From Synura sp. LO234KE (Eukaryota; Sar; Synurophyceae; Synurales; Mallomonadaceae), in contig VKHC01000606.1 in the NCBI GenBank assembly GCA_015143735.1, positions 1 to 10,667 on the forward strand: 10,667 nt of DNA, read 5' to 3'. Within the stretch, counting starts at the first letter, position 1. Each line of letters begins with the position of its first letter. Shown here piece by piece: positions 1 to 8,064 of the stretch. The notes below the pieces were generated by a model that saw nothing but the letters and a program-made list of their open reading frames with translations, did no database searches and had not been told where the DNA came from. A program made the position numbers and the translations under genes.

Positions 1-1137
1 CGTGAAGCTCCTGCACAATCAAGCTCCGCCACATGTGGTCCTTTCTGGTATCCAAATGAGGTGTGTGCCCACTGCCTCGACTCGTTCCTGCACCTTGGGC
101 GAGGTCAGCTGTATTCGGATGAGGGGCTTGCCACCCATGTCCTCTTAGTGGTGATTGAACAAAGTGCCGTGCTGCACTTTGGCCTTAAGAATAGGTACTT
201 TGGCAAACTGGAGGTAGTCGGCATTCCAGCTGGTAGTCTCAACCTTTTTTTCGCGTCCGCTAATGCCGCGACTCTTGTAGTAGGTACACAGCTCTTCCTT
301 CTGCTTTGGATGCATTCCAATGTGTTAAACCGGCTATCCCTTGGCACGATCTCCACGTGCTGTATGAACTGGCTCGTCTGGTCTATCCGTCCCCTCGTAA
401 AAGTAGGGGAGCGCCTCCAAATATAAGCCCAAATAGTCGGGTTCGCGGCTTCGCCAGTAGGCGGTGACCCTACTAGAGCCCTTTAAGTCGTTTGCTGCAC
501 CTGTCTTCGTTTTGTTCTTATCGGCACAATTTGCAGGGGGACGAAGCTGACTCCGTCTTGGGGTTCGCTGAGTTTTTGACCCTTCCCGACTTACAATTGT
601 GTTCAATTTTTTTCTATTTCCCCCTGGCTGGGTCCTGTAATTTTCGGCGTTGTATTTTATCTCTGTGAGTTGTGGTCCCTTCCTGTTGGTGCGCTTAACC
701 TGCGATACTGGAGTCCCGATAATGGAGTTAATTTCAGTTTTGCCTGGTACATATAGCTTCTTTTCCCGAAGATTGTTGCACCTTCTGGCATTGTATATGT
801 CCTACACGCTTGCATGTTCCACCATGGCACGGCTATTTGGGTATTTTGCTCTCCCGCCCTTGTGGCGATTAGTTGGGTAATTTGGCTTTCATCCCTCTTG
901 GTCCGTAAACCCTTTCGATTCGTGGTGGGGGCTGTCCCAACAAACGTCTGTCCAGTCCCCTGCCCTCCCAGGCCTTCTGCTCGCCAGCTGCCACTGCACT
1001 TCATCCTCCAGTGTGCGTGTCGGGCTTTCCTTAAGTTCAAGTTGGACTTTGACGTACCCTTGTCCCGGATCAGTAGTTGAAGTTGCTCCCACCATTCTCC
1101 CTTTATAAGTTTCCGGATATCTACTTCCCAGCGTGAT
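1..1137 (-). pseudogene. Decayed coding region, family unknown
   Basis: I do not recognise this protein. One minus-strand frame runs from just below a TGA at 1138-1140 to the window edge, about 378 codons, with only six internal stops: TGA 889-891, TAG 802-804, TAG 334-336, TAA 325-327, TAA 145-147 and TGA 19-21. Its longest clean stretch, 801 down to 337, is 155 codons. A methionine at 1093-1095 begins MVGATSTTDPGQGYVKVQLE. The product is hydrophilic and basic, with Lys/Arg-rich stretches around 500-700 and a more regular part (EALPYFYEGTDRPDEP) near 360-420. No signal peptide, membrane segment or catalytic motif is seen. Coding character continues on both sides of each stop without a frame change, so this looks like point-mutation decay or a non-standard code rather than chance. 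The frame runs off the window, so it is partial. A chance purine-rich strand remains possible. Confidence 0.35.
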
Positions 1138-1140
1138 TCA

Positions 1141-1682
1141 TCTCTGGCAGCTGCAAGATCTTATAATATGTTGATTTGAGGTATTTTGGATACCTTCGCC
1201 CGCAGAACTTGCAATATTGTGGTCGAACTTCTGTCACACTGGGAACAAAGACTGGTTTATTGATGCCCGGGATCCATCCTCGTGCTAGAGTCGGTACATG
1301 AATGATCATTATGTGGCATTGTTGAATCGACTGCAGTTGAAAATTAAGGCGACTGTTGGTCGTGGCAACTCTTGGAGTTCATGTTCTTCGTGGATAGGAA
1401 AATTTCATGCCATGGTCTGTCGAACTGGTAGGACCTTCGCCTAACTCTGGACATCCACACCCGGGAAGCTGTTTTGCATCGCTATATGTGACTAGGATCC
1501 CTAATGATTGGACATTCAAAACAATTCAATTATCCCCAGTGTCGAAGATCCCAAGCGGTTTAATATAATGGAGACAAGGAAGCTAAGCGACCATTACACT
1601 CGACCCTTCCATGATAGTGGAGAAATCATTGTAGGACGTCAATTTTGATAATATTAAAGGGAAACCAGTCGTTCGTTTTCCG
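1141..1682. other. Spacer with no recognisable gene
   Basis: Stops are frequent in all frames and no long codon-periodic stretch is visible. The minus frame of the neighbouring decayed region becomes stop-dense here, with TGA or TAG at 1234, 1285, 1306, 1405, 1441, 1492, 1501 and 1516 and TAA at 1309. The coding-like signal therefore ends near 1138. The right edge ends in a pyrimidine run followed by TAG (about 1671-1685), directly before the next ORF. Confidence 0.5.
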
Positions 1683-1685
1683 TAG

Positions 1686-2135
1686 GTGACCACCCGTGAT
1701 TCTATTTCTGGTAATGAACGAGCCTTGAGAGCCGGGGGAGAAGGAAAGGTCACATCTATCGATCGCATGAAGAAGACTCCCCCGATGTTAAGAAGCAAGA
1801 ACCCCGTTCTAGTGCGTAGCGAGGGTGCAAAGGCCACTACTGACGCGAAGAAGCTTGACGTCAAATCATTAAGTACTTTGAGAAAAAGTCTAATTACGAG
1901 TGTTCGCTCGTTTATCCATGAAAGGGAAGACGCCGATGCCGGTGAGGATGAAAGCACTACGGACGGCTTTGGGGAAGAAAGAGCTGATAGTTTGAAAGAG
2001 CTTGGTGAGGGTGACGGCGCAGATAACGATATCCCAATGAAGTCAAGTTCAAAACTTGGTACAGCTAGTTTCGAAATGACAAAAAAGTGTGATTTTGACC
2101 CTCTGATGCATACGCTAATGTATTTAATTGCATGA
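1686..2135 (+). CDS. Hypothetical acidic Ser-rich protein or exon
   Basis: The function is unknown. This open frame of 149 residues ends at TGA 2133-2135. It starts immediately after an in-frame TAG at 1683-1685. The first ATG is at 1767 (MKKTPPMLRSKNPVLVRSEG) and would give 122 residues. Alternatively the frame is an internal or terminal exon: TTTTCCGTAG ends at 1685 and resembles a pyrimidine tract plus 3' splice site. Codons strongly favour a purine in the first position, as in real coding sequence, especially in 1800-2090. The protein has a basic N-terminal third, a helical Lys/Leu/Ser-rich middle, and an acidic C-terminal half (EREDADAGEDESTTDGFGEE). It has no membrane segment or zinc-binding cysteines. 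The acidic tail suggests a disordered, soluble and perhaps nuclear protein, but that is inference. The antisense ORF at 1583-1957 looks like a shadow. Confidence 0.45.
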   Translation: MTTRDSISGNERALRAGGEGKVTSIDRMKKTPPMLRSKNPVLVRSEGAKATTDAKKLDVKSLSTLRKSLITSVRSFIHEREDADAGEDESTTDGFGEERADSLKELGEGDGADNDIPMKSSSKLGTASFEMTKKCDFDPLMHTLMYLIA

Positions 2136-3187
2136 ATTACTCCATCGCTTAGTCTGCGCGCAATAATTTTATGTGCAGCTTAAAATTGGAGCACGTATTG
2201 AGTATTAACCGCAATAATCACGCTTAAAACAGAGTGCATGCAGGTAGAAAAATCTTGAGTAAACGTATGAGGACTCCTATTTTTTATGCTTAACGACAAA
2301 TTTTATTGTCGAGCGAAGAAAAGGAACAGACTTATAGCTACACTTTTGTCAACATTAAAGTTATGAACAGGAAACGACGAAGAAATGCAGTTGAAGTTGA
2401 AGAAAGAAGTCGAGATGTAACAACGTCAGTTTCCAAAACGTCTTCGGATATGGAACCGTGTTGTATGAACTAAAACTTGATTTTCTGCAATAGACAAATT
2501 GACGAGGCTTGCAATATAAAATTCTGCAGTACACCAAAACCTCGACAAATCCAGGTAGCCTTTGATATTCACAAAAAATCAAACTCCAATTTCAACTCTG
2601 CGATAGATATTGCTTTGTGCACATGACGAATTGGAAAGAAAAGTTTTGGGATTGTGACTACATTGGAAGTCAAAATTTGTAAATGACAGAAATGACGATG
2701 AACTCGCGTTGTGTGTATCGCGCGAAATATTTACGTTCTTAGTCGCATTCAAAACAGCATCACAGCGAATAAAGAGAGTTAACCATGGAAAAAGCAAGAA
2801 TTTGTAACCCTTTAATTGTGTTTAATAAAGCGAGTGTTGAGCTTTGTTGACGTGCTTTGCAGAAATTTCAAAGTGACTCAGCGTATGATTGTATTCAAAA
2901 GACGATTTTGAAGAAACTTAAGCTGAAGCAACTGGTGTTGAACAAAACGTGAAGGCAGGTAATGCTTTATCCCCTCCCTTCAAATTTCCATTGATATTTC
3001 ATGTACTTCATTCAGGATTAAGTGTTTTTAATAGCAGGTGGAAATGCCAGACAAGCCAGGGATGAAGAAAGTCGGGACTTAATAGTACTGATGAGCGCCA
3101 CTTCAATATGAAGTTGGAATATGTGTTTTAACACGTCTGCAAAATACATGAGCTTTTTGGGGTATGAGGGCATGCGATATGAATTAT
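2136..3187. other. AT-rich spacer, no gene
   Basis: This stretch is AT-rich with short A and T runs and stop-dense frames. Two short minus-strand ORFs (2361-2582 and 2579-2797) are Phe/Leu/Cys-rich in the way random AT-rich DNA translates, so they are not called. A small hairpin lies at 2294-2311. An AATAAA motif occurs at 2824-2829, too far from the ORF ending at 2135 to be assigned with confidence. Confidence 0.5.
2294..2311. repeat. Short inverted repeat CGACAA/TTGTCG
   Basis: The perfect 6-bp arms are 2294-2299 and 2306-2311, separated by ATTTTA. An isolated dyad of this size in AT-rich DNA could arise by chance. No function is assigned. Confidence 0.4.
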
Positions 3188-3241
3188 ATATGTAATTGTT
3201 ATGTTACATATCTGATAATGTTGTTATGTTCAACTGAACAT
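3188..3241. repeat. Paired palindromes sharing a 10-mer direct repeat
   Basis: Dyad one is ATATGTAA (3188-3195) with TTACATAT (3204-3211). Dyad two is ATGTTCA (3226-3232) with TGAACAT (3235-3241) and a 2-base loop. The 10-mer TTGTTATGTT occurs exactly twice, at 3196-3205 and 3221-3230, a spacing of 25 bases, and each copy overlaps one dyad. An AT-rich spacer lies to the left and coding-like purine-rich DNA to the right. The arrangement resembles a protein-binding control region, or iterons of a replication or transcription start. The function is inference. Confidence 0.5.
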
Positions 3242-3259
3242 GAGTAATAAACTGCTAAA

Positions 3260-3541
3260 ATCTTCTAGAGAGCTAGTATTAGGTTAGTGTAGCAGAGGTT
3301 CCGGAAAGGTACAAAGGATGGAAGCTACCAAGTGTGTAATACAGATATAAGCATAAGTAGATATATTTCTGCGATGGTTAGAGTAGCTAAATAAAAGCAA
3401 GAATAGTAAGCTGGAAGTGCCAAAGTAAAAGCACTAGTACCGACAGATACCGCGACACCAAGAACATGAAATATAGGTAATGACTAGGAAGCAATCCAGC
3501 TACTAGATAGAAATAAAAGCGTAACCGTGTTGCCCTGTTAG
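3260..3541 (+). pseudogene. Stop-interrupted purine-rich coding-like stretch
   Basis: In one plus frame ending at TAG 3539-3541, coding-like segments such as RFRKGTKDGSYQVCNTDISI and AGSAKVKALVPTDTATPRT are separated by TAG, TAA, TAG-TAA, TGA and TAG codons. The stops are too dense for an intact gene. The codons between them are mostly purine-first, like the RS-rich region that follows. I read this as possible upstream coding debris of the same locus, or as A-rich spacer that only imitates codon bias. No family is recognised. Confidence 0.2.
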
Positions 3542-3686
3542 ACAAGTGACCCCGCGTAGAATGCCGATAGATCTACCTATACATATAGGTTGTAGCAGTT
3601 GTGGAATAGGATATGCAGGTAGAAGTAAGTATAGCAATAGAAGTAGAACTGTATCAGTACCAAGAGAATCAGCGAAGCAGCCATAG
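3525..3686 (+). pseudogene. Short Arg/Ser-rich open frame
   Basis: This is an open frame of 53 codons between TAA 3522-3524 and TAG 3684-3686, with no ATG near its left end. Its C-terminal half, GRSKYSNRSRTVSVPRESAK, has the alternating Ser-Arg look of an RS domain. The same character returns in two other frames at 3919-4190, so it is probably part of one frame-broken locus. No conserved domain is visible, and no RNA-recognition motif is seen nearby. Confidence 0.3.
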
Positions 3687-3733
3687 GGCTAGACGAAGAC
3701 GCCTAAGCATATTCATGTATTAGGGGAAGAATT

Positions 3734-4190
3734 ATGGATGGAGACGATATTGCGATCTTAATCGAAAGAAAGATAGTTGCTCATGCCCCTCAACTTGCCC
3801 TTCTTGTGAAAAACTATTGTGAGCAAAAAAGTAGATTGGCATTACCGTGGAGAGAGCGGCATGAAGCTTCCTGTCGTTGTCGTAGACACGTAGGGCGACA
3901 GGTCAGTAATCTGGGTAGTGTGATCGAGATGGTGGTCATCATCGTGAACCCATAATCACTGTTTATCGTAGTGAAAGATCTCCACCTCTTCGTCGCTCTT
4001 ACGATAAAGTCAGCAGTGGTTCTTATCGAGGCTATCATGAACCGTACGCATACTAGCACTTGAGGATATGGGTGATTGGTACATTTCTCGTGCTCATCGT
4101 AATCATCGTAGCAGTATCGAGAGAATCCGGTTCACTTCTGGACCTGTAAGAGAATATTCAGAGAATGTTATTCGCCGCAGTTATTGCTAG
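3734..4190 (+). pseudogene. Frame-broken Arg/Ser/Tyr-rich protein gene
   Basis: Three consecutive coding-like segments lie in three frames. Segment A starts at ATG 3734 (MDGDDIAILIERKIVAHAPQ) and stays coherent to about 3901. Segment B, 3919-4056, includes ITVYRSERSPPLRRSYDKVS and ends at TAG 4054-4056. Segment C, 4059-4190, includes LEDMGDWYISRAHRNHRSSI and ends at TAG 4188-4190. All use similar codons (CGT, TCT, GGT, CAT) and share Arg, Ser, His and Tyr enrichment, which suggests one ancestral product. B and C resemble RS-rich nuclear or RNA-binding tails, but no RNA-recognition motif or zinc finger is present, so function is unassigned. Either single-base indels broke the gene, or the A-to-B junction is a tiny intron (3902-3918). 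Segment A alone is an ORF of 73 codons. Confidence 0.45.
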
Positions 4191-4840
4191 TCTGAGCTGT
4201 ATCGATCCTTGCGCTTGACCTCAATTGGATATTGCGATTTTTTGGCAGACTACTCAAACTATGCACCCCAATGAGCTCCTAAGCAGATCACAATGGTGGG
4301 TGTAGGAGCAGGGAAGACATGATGATCTAACTAGTTACTTCAATCCTACACCACATCTTTGGATACGAACTCCTTCGACTGATGAAGGTCGGTGATAGGT
4401 TCACTAGACACACTACTAACTAATTCCTTCGTTGCGTTTCTCATTGTTCCTTCCGTGGTAGGTCCGGCAAGCGTCATGGCTTCCGGGTGTCCTGCGTTCT
4501 TACTCCTCTTCTTGCGTGCACGTTGGTCCGTGGTGACTTCTCGTAATATTTCGCTTGACCAGTAGGGGTGTACAAGGGAAATGACATCGGCTTTTTAATG
4601 TCTGGCTTTCTTACATATTACTTATATATATAATGAGATGAATAGATTTGTCACAGAAAAGTCATCTAATATTTATAGTTTGTATAATCGAGGGTAACTA
4701 GAGCTACACTGGGAAATATCCAATACAAGGTAATTCAACATACGACTCAATTACTACTATCTTAGCTATAGTAAAAATATTAATCCATATGTGGGCGCAC
4801 GCAGTAGTTTGTCTGGTAGAGGGTACTAGTTTTAAATATT
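4191..4840. other. Spacer with a short pyrimidine-rich block
   Basis: No gene is supported. Between 4386 and 4565 one plus frame is open for 60 codons and translates to hydrophobic sequence (FVAFLIVPSVVGPASVMASG), as expected from T/C-rich DNA. It has no start codon at its left end. The remainder is stop-dense and becomes AT-rich after 4600. A 9-bp inverted repeat, GGTGTAGGA at 4299-4307 with TCCTACACC at 4344-4352, is present with a 36-base gap. Confidence 0.45.
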
Positions 4841-4877
4841 GAGAACGTTATAACCCGAAAATCGGGTTCTTTTTCTC
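4841..4877 (+). terminator. Terminator-like hairpin with T-run
   Basis: AACCCGA (4852-4858) pairs perfectly with TCGGGTT (4862-4868) across AAA, followed by C and five T. Outer arms GAGAA (4841-4845) and TTCTC (4873-4877) can extend the stem across small internal loops. On the plus strand this is the classic layout of an intrinsic terminator or organellar 3'-end hairpin. It lies about 660 bases past the frame-broken gene ending at 4190. In a nuclear genome it would have no such role. Confidence 0.4.
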
Positions 4878-5173
4878 AAAACGAATTGTAAATTTATGCA
4901 ACCCCAATATAGTAGTTGTATTGAATAAACTATACATTTTCAGATTTAGGAGCGTCAGCAAAATTTCAAAAACACGTTGGGTTTATTTTTCATCAAATGC
5001 TATGGCAATAACTTTATTCCATCAAAAGTATTGAAATGACGATGTACATTATGATTAAAATAAAACTTTTATTGAGTGAGCGAGGACTGACCGGGGTAGT
5101 AGGTATAGAGGGTGTATTTTTGATAGAACAGTACTCCAGAGTATAGTGCTTTCGCTGATATGGTACGTTATCA
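4878..5173. other. AT-rich spacer
   Basis: AT-rich DNA without a coding signal. At about 5090 it gives way to DNA that is pyrimidine-rich on the plus strand. The minus ORF at 5055-5291 reads into this spacer and is not favoured, because the neighbouring minus frame described at 5174-5998 has better coding character. Confidence 0.4.
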
Positions 5174-5998
5174 TCATAGTTGTGGATTGGAAAAGAGTCG
5201 TTGACGCCACAGAATGAGACAAGGGCCCGTCGGACGACCTTTGGGCTTGCGGTTTCGCATCAACAGAATATCGTACCCACGACTTTTCCAACCAGCAGTG
5301 ATCGGGACTTGGCCTCGGTCATAATGTTTTACACAAACAATTGTTTTTAGCAGTAGGAACCTGCGGCCCTGACTTTGGAATACGTACGAGTTTGCGAAAT
5401 ATGCAATCTGTGGCCAGCTTCGTCGATGTATTCGCTAACTTATTAGTGAATCGGTAGATTTCACCTAGCTGACTTTGGGTCCGTCATACTCTCCACCCCT
5501 TAATAAGCGCGTCGACTCATTTCGAATCACTTCCGTCGGCACGTTGCTGAGACTCCTACTCTTGCACCGGACTACCACACGGGCTTGCTTACATTGGAGC
5601 TGATTCAGTCAGAGTTATCCGATTTTTACCTTGTCATTCTGCCGTTGAGATTCGACGCCTGTAGACTATTTTGCCATACTCTACTCCCGCCAACTAATGC
5701 AAGCAGTTCTTTTGAATGTTTTTCCACCTCCTCCGTCTTTGCAAAGTTCCAAGTAGCGATTACCTTCAAGAAAATCAATTCGGCCGGTAGTCCTTCCGGA
5801 TTACACTGTGACTATGTCAACCGCTGGACCCCTGTAGTTCTAAGGAACTATGACTGCCTCAGCGCGCTCTGGCTGGAGCGGTTTATTCGAATCCTAGCTC
5901 TGGAAGTAGTTATTTTACCTCTCCAAAGTTGTCATCCCGTCCAAAGTCGTTATGTGACTGAAATTTCCCCCGAATAATCTGGACTGGTCTGATCAAAC
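5174..5998 (-). pseudogene. Interrupted minus-strand coding-like frame
   Basis: No family is recognised. One frame reads from 5998 to a run of TGA, TGA and TAA whose first stop is at 5174-5176. It is interrupted by a dozen or so stops, mostly TAG and TAA. The cleanest portion, 5434 down to 5177, is 86 codons, Arg/Lys-rich, and includes RGYDILLMRNRKPKGRPTGP. Coherent pieces lie upstream around 5750-5850 (SGRTTGRIDFLEGNRYLE). The stop density is close to the expected background, so this is much weaker than the 1-1137 region. It shares its frame with the coiled-coil-like ORF at 6227-6532, from which it is separated by TAA-TGA at 5999-6004. The plus-strand ORF at 5585-5977 is T/C-driven and lacks an ATG at its left end. 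Confidence 0.2.
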
Positions 5999-6532
5999 TC
6001 ATTACTCCGTCATTGTGTACACTGTCTGGCGAGGAATTATCGTATCTTCCCTCACAAGGCACAGGCACTGCAAACAGTCAACTTCTGAACACGCTCAAGG
6101 AGTCACATACGCGTTGCAATCAGCTGGATGGTGAAAGCTCGTGGGATATTTCCAAAGATTTAGACTCAGTCTCTTGATCATTAATTGTCCTTCGCCCTCA
6201 ACGGCTTGCCGAACCTCATCCCTCCGCTACATCGTAAATTGCCCGTGACCATGAGCGTCAAGCAATTGTTCGAACAGATATTGCACTCGATCTATTTGAC
6301 GCTTATGGTCCTTGTGCGCTTCTTCCCTTTGTCTGTAATTCTGAGCGGTTTTGAATTCTTCTCTGTCGCCGCGTTGAAACAAACTCCGACACTCCTGATC
6401 ATATCTCTCTTCCGAAGCCGCAGGGATATTTGCTATGCAGACGATCTTCCGTGGCAATGTGTCAACTCTGGCGGGACTCCAACTTATGGTTGACCTTGTC
6501 GTCGCGTATACTTGAAATTTCAATATCCTCAT
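5999..6532 (-). pseudogene. Coiled-coil-like protein fragment with two in-frame stops
   Basis: ATG at 6530-6532 opens a frame of 178 codons closed by TAA-TGA at 5999-6004, with internal stops TAG 6227-6229 and TGA 6095-6097. Residues 40-95 are highly charged and rich in Glu, Gln, Arg and Lys, as in a coiled coil (AQNYRQREEAHKDHKRQIDR, then VQYLFEQLLDAHGHGQF). The same character continues directly beyond the TAG (RRDEVRQAVEGEGQLMIKRL), which suggests that the stop interrupts one coding sequence. A third part has several cysteines (CSEVDCLQCLCLVRE). No enzyme motif is seen. Upstream, the frame at 6462-6683 carries similar charged sequence and may be joined by a frameshift. Structural proteins and retroelement gag-like proteins are possible, but nothing proves either. 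Confidence 0.35.
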
Positions 6533-6683
6533 GGCTTGCCAAAAGAATTGTTAGAGTCGTCCACTCCTGTGGGTTATCTCCTCTCCCACCACCTCTCCCT
6601 GAAGTTTTGTCTTTCCACCTCGCCGGTTGCGCGGTGTTAAATGTCCGATGAATCTTTATGATAGTACCACTTTTATTCAACAA
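6462..6683 (-). pseudogene. Short charged ORF, possible upstream part of the neighbouring frame
   Basis: This ORF of 73 residues has an ATG at 6681-6683. It begins with a basic Gly/Arg/Lys-rich half (ARWKDKTSGRGGGRGDNPQE) and ends in a mixed charged half (DIEISSIRDDKVNHKLESRQ). It overlaps the first residues of the 5999-6532 frame, in a different frame on the same strand. A frameshift between them would give one longer charged protein. It could equally be chance in purine-rich DNA. No family is recognised. Confidence 0.2.
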
Positions 6684-6720
6684 CTTCGGGCATCACTCCA
6701 GGTCCTCACACGAAAGTGCT

Positions 6721-7237
6721 TTACCTCGCCTCGTCGTTCAGGTGATGATGGCTTGCTTTTTTTGCCCGTGAAGCACATGTGCGTATGCTTTCTTCCTTGT
6801 CTCTCCTGCAATGTTGCCAGCTCGGCTTGACAAGATATTTGCCTCTAAACTTCGTTGTTGCACACCGAATGTGTGTGCCCGTTCGTACCAAGAAGAGAAC
6901 ATCTTCCATTCCTCCCATATGAGTTGGTTGGACTTTAGTTGATCCTCCTTACTTAATCTTTTGCGTCGAGCATTTACCTCCGATGATTATTGGACAAGCT
7001 TTGCTAATGAGACCTTGACGGGGGGTGGTGATCCTTGCTCACAACCGTCCTCTGCTCTAACTCTCCCCGATTAGGCGTTTGAGTCTTCAGTCTAATTTCC
7101 TTTGAGGGATTTGGGGAGTCAGCTGCAACGTTGCTTGTTTTGTCAGATTTTCCGTGCTGTTCCCCATGCCCCCCACGTTTGGTATCAATGGTGTACGGTG
7201 GCCTCCGCAGCAGCGCCATTTTCTGAAAGCCAACCAC
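6721..7237 (-). pseudogene. Two short basic minus-strand ORFs in different frames
   Basis: The ORF at 7004-7237 (77 residues) is Lys/Ser/Thr-rich and polar (HGKSDKTSNVAADSPNPSKE). The ORF at 6721-6918 (65 residues) is basic with a few cysteines and histidines (KPSWQHCRRDKEESIRTCAS). They lie in different frames, separated by about 85 bases, and neither shows a known domain. They may be exons or frame-broken pieces of the minus-strand unit that seems to span 5100-8900. Their lengths are also what chance gives here. Confidence 0.18.
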
Positions 7238-7389
7238 TAGTACAACATGTTTCTGAACTTGGCTCAGCGGAATCTTAGGCTCTCAACGGGTATGGAGGCC
7301 TCCTCCGGAACACTTCTCGTCCCGTCTTCCACCTGTCCCCACTTGGTCGGCGTGTCCTCTGCCGCGTCCCCCGAGGTATGCGTTGCATG

Positions 7390-7884
7390 TCACCTAGATT
7401 GCCTTTCTGCGAGGATTCTTTCCACACCACGCCACGACTGCTCTTCTCTATGAACATTTCTTTTACAAATGCTGGTTGCCGGGTACCGTTTCCGTACCTC
7501 TTGATGGTACAGTTCTGTCCAATAATCAGCCCATCCAATCATATTCGGGTCAAAACAATTTGGCAACCTGCCATTTTCCCATCTGGATCTCGGGCTCACC
7601 TCCTGTATTTGTAGGAGGTTCGACCACGGTACAGTATGGCACGAGTGTGCTCCCACATATCCACCCCCAACCCCCACCCTCGTGTTGCTGGCGTTGTCTG
7701 TTGTCCTTGCTTCCATCGTTCCTTGCATTTCCGGAGTTGGAGGCCCGCCTCCCTCTCCCTGCCTGTGTACGTCTGAGGTCTTCATCTCTTTATATTGTGC
7801 CTCATAAAGAGAAGATTTCATCAGCGCTTCATGATATATTCTTTTGGTTCGTGTCAACAACAGATTATCCTTACAGTTCGTCAT
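7390..7884 (-). CDS. Longest minus ORF, unknown protein of 164 residues
   Basis: This is the longest uninterrupted frame in the window, with ATG at 7882-7884. I do not recognise it. The N-terminal 40 residues are helical and basic. Residues 40-90 are Gly/Pro/Thr-rich and probably disordered. The C-terminal half is denser, with aromatic and charged residues (GWADYWTELYHQEVRKRYPA), and ends at a TGA at about 7390. The same frame continues after that TGA for some 45 codons of acidic, Thr/Glu-rich sequence before the next stop, so the real product may once have been longer. The plus-strand overlap (7476-7892) is Pro/Ser/Leu-rich and looks like a T/C shadow. A frame of this length is compatible with chance in 10 kb, hence low confidence. 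Confidence 0.28.
   Translation of the reverse strand: MTNCKDNLLLTRTKRIYHEALMKSSLYEAQYKEMKTSDVHRQGEGGGPPTPEMQGTMEARTTDNASNTRVGVGGGYVGAHSCHTVPWSNLLQIQEVSPRSRWENGRLPNCFDPNMIGWADYWTELYHQEVRKRYPATSICKRNVHREEQSWRGVERILAERQSR
7598..7619. repeat. Inverted repeat ACCTCCT/AGGAGGT
   Basis: The perfect 7-bp arms are 7598-7604 and 7613-7619, with an 8-base loop (GTATTTGT). It lies inside the minus ORF at 7390-7884, so it is probably incidental. Confidence 0.35.
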
Positions 7885-8064
7885 TCGTCTAAATGAACCA
7901 TCTTCTACTCATTGTCACCCATCTTCTCATAGCCTTCTTTTTTCAGGAATACTCTGGGCGCTATTCATATAATATAAATTCAATTCTGGTCTCTCTGACC
8001 ATTCACAGTTCCTCAGTTTTTAAATTTCTATGACCTTCCTTCAACACCATAGACTCACGACGTC

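Noticed and set aside
61-426. Plus-strand ORF of 121 residues
   Set aside because: It lies antisense to the better minus frame, is Leu/Val/Ser-rich, and does not begin at an ATG. It is probably a by-product of stop depletion on the plus strand.
5585-5977. Plus-strand ORF of 130 residues
   Set aside because: It starts at TTG, has the Leu/Ser/Phe/Cys-rich composition expected from T/C-rich DNA, and lacks purine-first codons. Treated as a shadow or chance ORF.
6430-6493. YADD tetrapeptide on the plus strand, as in reverse transcriptases
   Set aside because: The flanking residues do not match the hydrophobic pattern around the reverse-transcriptase active site, no other motifs of that enzyme are seen nearby, and the opposite strand has better coding character here.
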